From contig CAZOGW010000107.1 of NCBI GenBank assembly GCA_964579415.1, forward strand, positions 1 to 10,272: DNA of 10,272 nt, given 5' to 3'. The DNA comes from CAZOGW01 sp964579415 (GTDB taxonomy: Bacteria; Actinomycetota; Acidimicrobiia; Spongiisociales; UBA5794). The position numbers and the translations under genes were made by a program. The notes under the pieces were generated by a model. That model was not told the origin of the DNA. It saw only the letters and a program-made list of their open reading frames with translations, and did no database searches. How positions within the stretch are numbered: the first letter of the stretch is position 1; every line of letters begins with the position of its first letter. Below are positions 8,341 through 10,272 of this stretch, in pieces.

Positions 8341-8993
8341 CCGTCCACCTGCTCTTCCTCCAGGACGCCGCGCAGCGCCGCCCGCCCGCGGTGCAGCCTC
8401 ACCTTGGCGGCGGTGACGGTGATGCCGAGGTGCTCGGCGATCTCGGGGTGGGTCCAGTCGTACATGTCCTTCAACACGACCACCGCCCGGAGTCGTGGCG
8501 AGATCCGTGCCAGGGCCGAGGAGATGCGCCGGGCGAAGTCGGCGTCGAGACCCAGGGTCTCGGGGTCGGTGGCGGGGCCTGCCTCGGGCTCGCCGGCACC
8601 CTCGAGGTCGGTGACGGGAAACCGGACCCAACGCTTGTGGAAGCTGCGCGCCGTGTTGACGGTGATGCGGTACAGCCAGGTGGAGAAGCGGGAGTCGCCG
8701 CGGAACGCCGGCAGTCCTCGCCAGGCACGGAGCAGGGCCTCCTGGGCGACATCGGCGGCAAGGTCGCGGTCTCCGACGAGGCGGAGGGCGAGGGTATAGA
8801 CAGAGTCCTGGTGGGCGGCCAGCAACTCGGTGATGGCGGCCTCCTCCCCCATCCGGGCGCGGGAGACGAGATCGGAGCGGCCATCACCGTCGCTCCCGGC
8901 CGGTTCACGTACAGTTGCGCCTCCATCTATGGATGCGACCTCGCCGCGGCGCCGCGCGTTACGCGCCGTGTGCCCGTCGTCGAGGGGCGTCAC
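8337..8993 (-). CDS. ECF-family RNA polymerase sigma factor
   Basis: The 218-residue protein has sigma region 2 at about 50-122 (AADVAQEALLRAWRGLPAF, FSTWLYRITVNTARSFHKRW) and region 4 at about 153-207 (LARISPRLRAVVVLKDMYDW, then the helix-turn-helix THPEIAEHLGITVTAAKVRL). They are joined by an acidic linker, and there is no region 1 or 3, which defines the ECF group. The first 40 residues are non-conserved. The only start that keeps region 2 whole is GTG 8993-8991, overlapping the MaoC gene stop as GTGA; the next in-frame ATG (codon 48) would cut into region 2. It directly precedes its putative anti-sigma partner. Its target promoters and inducing signal cannot be read from this window. Confidence 0.93.
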   Translation of the reverse strand: MTPLDDGHTARNARRRGEVASIDGGATVREPAGSDGDGRSDLVSRARMGEEAAITELLAAHQDSVYTLALRLVGDRDLAADVAQEALLRAWRGLPAFRGDSRFSTWLYRITVNTARSFHKRWVRFPVTDLEGAGEPEAGPATDPETLGLDADFARRISSALARISPRLRAVVVLKDMYDWTHPEIAEHLGITVTAAKVRLHRGRAALRGVLEEEQVDG

Positions 8994-9847
8994 CTGCGCA
9001 CCTTCATCGTGGCGGTGACCAGGTCGACCCCGCCGGCGCTCAACGAAGCTGCCAGGCCGACGCCGGGTTCGTCGAAGGAGGTCACGGTCGCCGTCATCTC
9101 GGCGGCGGCTGCGGGGCGGAGAGCGTTGCGGAAACGCACCTTCATCTCCGTCAGCGGGTCCTCAGCGGAACCGAATGCTGCTCCCATCTGCGAGAGCCAC
9201 GCCGACATGAGCAGGCCGTGGACCACGATCCCGTCGAGGCCGGCGGCGCGGGCCGCGGCGTGGTCGAAGTGGATCGGGTTGAAGTCCCCGGAGGCGGCGG
9301 CGTAGCGCACCAGGTCGAGGCGGCTGGCACTCCTCGGCAACGGGCCCAGCACCAGCCCTTCGGTGGCGGGCCCGACGGTGGGTGGCGGAGATGTCCCGGC
9401 GCGCCGCGTCACCACCGGTTCGCCTCCGTCCGGTCCGGGCTCCGCCGCGGGACCGGCACCCATGAGGAACGTGGACGACGAGTCCAGCAACGGCAGGCCG
9501 GCGGCTGTGACTGAGGCGTCGAAGCCGACGAAACTCACACCGCCCCGACTCCTCACCCTGGTCACGGTTGCCGTCACTTCCACGGCGGCGCCGATCGTCA
9601 GCGGCCCATGCCAGGTGAAGGTCTGGTCGGTGTGCACCAGGACCCGAATGCTTTCCCCGACGTCCTCGGAGTGCAGGAAGGCGGGAGCGATGGCAAAAAG
9701 CAGCGCCCCGGCGAAGCTGGGCGGAGCACTCGCCGTCCAGCGAGCGGCGTCGTCACCGGTGGCGGCGACATACTCCCCCACCTTCTCCGGCGAGATCCGC
9801 AACGAGGCCGGCCCGTACCCCCGGCCCTGGAGAGCTTCCAATGACAT
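8990..9847 (-). CDS. Two-domain MaoC-like (3R)-hydroxyacyl dehydratase/hydratase, HadA-HadB type
   Basis: The 285-residue protein joins two hot-dog folds. The N-terminal half (about 15-130) resembles HadA/FAS1-type dehydratase domains: VGEYVAATGDD and an HTDQTFTWHGPLTIGAAVEV strand-helix segment. A Pro/Gly-rich linker (131-170) leads to a C-terminal MaoC domain with the hydratase-2 motif YAAASGDFNPIHFDH, whose D188 and H193 are the expected catalytic pair. Mycobacteria have separate hadA, hadB and hadC at this same site upstream of tRNA-Trp-secE, where they dehydrate 3-hydroxyacyl-ACP in mycolic acid elongation. Here one polypeptide carries both halves and substrate is unknown. Start ATG 9847-9845; a TTG sits one codon earlier. 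No clear ribosome binding site is seen, and a TACCAT (9861-9856) suggests a leaderless mRNA. Overlaps the sigma gene by four bases. Confidence 0.85.
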   Translation of the reverse strand: MSLEALQGRGYGPASLRISPEKVGEYVAATGDDAARWTASAPPSFAGALLFAIAPAFLHSEDVGESIRVLVHTDQTFTWHGPLTIGAAVEVTATVTRVRSRGGVSFVGFDASVTAAGLPLLDSSSTFLMGAGPAAEPGPDGGEPVVTRRAGTSPPPTVGPATEGLVLGPLPRSASRLDLVRYAAASGDFNPIHFDHAAARAAGLDGIVVHGLLMSAWLSQMGAAFGSAEDPLTEMKVRFRNALRPAAAAEMTATVTSFDEPGVGLAASLSAGGVDLVTATMKVRR

Positions 9848-9918
9848 CAAGCTGGATGGTAGCGGGGCGGTATGGGATCGCCAGACCTCTTGAAGGGCAT
9901 CTCAGATAATGTAATGTT
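9848..9918. promoter_or_regulatory. Short divergent promoter region
   Basis: Seventy-one bases separate the dehydratase ATG (minus) from the coiled-coil gene ATG (plus). On the plus strand GATAAT (9905-9910) is placed so that transcription would begin at about 9917-9919, i.e. at the ATG. On the minus strand TACCAT (9861-9856) is placed similarly for ATG 9847. Neither has a convincing -35 or Shine-Dalgarno, so both messages may be leaderless. This part is notably more AT-rich than its surroundings. Confidence 0.35.
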
Positions 9919-10272
9919 ATGTCGATGCCGATCATCACTGAAGCGGAGCGGAGCGATCTGTACACTGGCCTCCGAGAAGTACTCGGAGTCACCAGAGCGG
10001 AGACGCTGATGAGAGCGATACCGCTGCACGACCTCGACGAGGTTGCCACCAAGCGTGACCTCGCGGTTCTTCGTGCGGAACTGACGGCTGACTTCAACAG
10101 GGCACTGAGCAAGGGTCTCGGCAATGCCCGGAATGAGACGCAAACCGAGATCGGGACGCTCCGCACGGAGATCGGGACACTCCGCACCGAGATCGGGACA
10201 CTCCGCACCGAGACACGCACCGAGATCGGGACACTCCGCACCGAGATGCACACCGAGATCGGGACACTCCGC
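9919..10272 (+). CDS. Coiled-coil repeat protein, 3' end beyond the window
   Basis: The frame is open from ATG 9919 to the right edge (118 codons). The first 74 residues (MSMPIITEAERSDLYTGLRE, VATKRDLAVLRAELTADFNRA) form a helical head that resembles small actinobacterial proteins with a DLY-x-LREVLG head, an EVATKRDL segment, a coiled coil and often a C-terminal membrane helix. I recall that family only loosely and know no function for it. From residue 76 (10144) it becomes five copies of TEIGTLR with Ile and Leu in heptad a/d positions. Four-residue inserts TETR and TEMH between the last copies turn the spacing into hendecads (7+4). ATG 9925 is an alternative start. No Shine-Dalgarno is visible. 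It is the only plus-strand gene in the window. The window ends exactly at a repeat boundary, which suggests the assembly broke in the repeat. Confidence 0.75.
   Translation, partial: MSMPIITEAERSDLYTGLREVLGVTRAETLMRAIPLHDLDEVATKRDLAVLRAELTADFNRALSKGLGNARNETQTEIGTLRTEIGTLRTEIGTLRTETRTEIGTLRTEMHTEIGTLR
10144..10272 (+). repeat. In-frame 21-bp tandem repeat encoding TEIGTLR
   Basis: Units at 10144, 10165, 10186, 10219 and 10252; the last three are identical and the first two differ at one or two positions. Twelve-base partial units (10207-10218, 10240-10251) interrupt the array. All lengths are multiples of three, so the reading frame is kept. The near identity suggests recent expansion by slippage or recombination. 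Confidence 0.9.

Noticed and set aside
10144..10272. The 21-bp direct repeats as a CRISPR array
   Set aside because: There are no unique spacers between units. The units are contiguous or separated by 12-base partial units and keep a coding frame.

Overview
This is a high-GC bacterial window from the actinobacterial lineage (Actinomycetota). It could be an Acidimicrobiia-like genome or metagenome bin, but nothing here fixes the class. The support is the gene order had-type MaoC dehydratase / tRNA-Trp / secE / nusG / rplK / rplA / rplJ / rplL / rpoB, the actinobacterial style of RpoB and NusG, and the frequent GTG and TTG starts. Two runs of N (10 and 100 bases) show that it is a scaffold, and one gap has a fold-back misassembly beside it.

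Layout, read along the minus strand from right to left: a two-domain MaoC/HadAB-like dehydratase (9847-8990), an ECF sigma factor (8993-8337) and a small membrane zinc-finger anti-sigma factor (8340-8005) overlap each other by four bases and look like one operon. Next come a good promoter (7923-7894), tRNA-Trp with encoded CCA, secE and nusG (4-base overlap), rplK (3' end lost in the 100-N gap) and rplA. A 640-base regulatory stretch follows with candidate promoters, a strong GC hairpin, an L10-type leader and an attenuator-like hairpin. It leads into rplJ, which has a very long acidic tail, and rplL, which is scrambled by the assembly. A TTGACT-17-TATCTT promoter then precedes rpoB, whose 3' end runs off the left edge. 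On the plus strand only one gene is supported: a 5' fragment (9919 to the right edge) of a coiled-coil protein built of nearly identical 21-bp repeats.

The genes serve transcription and translation: RNA polymerase beta subunit, elongation factor NusG, the L1 stalk and L11/L10/L12 stalk proteins, and the SecE translocon subunit. The dehydratase and sigma/anti-sigma pair are lodged upstream in the position where mycobacteria carry hadABC.

The most unusual signal is a family of four intergenic elements made of the tandem heptamer TACTTGG. Three have a facing inverted arm and one is single-armed. All lie at or just after a stop codon of a minus-strand gene (after rplL, rplA, nusG and the anti-sigma gene). 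They share a flank, GCGGGGAGGYACTTGGTAC, in three of the four. They look like a dispersed hairpin repeat with either a 3'-end RNA role or a selfish origin.
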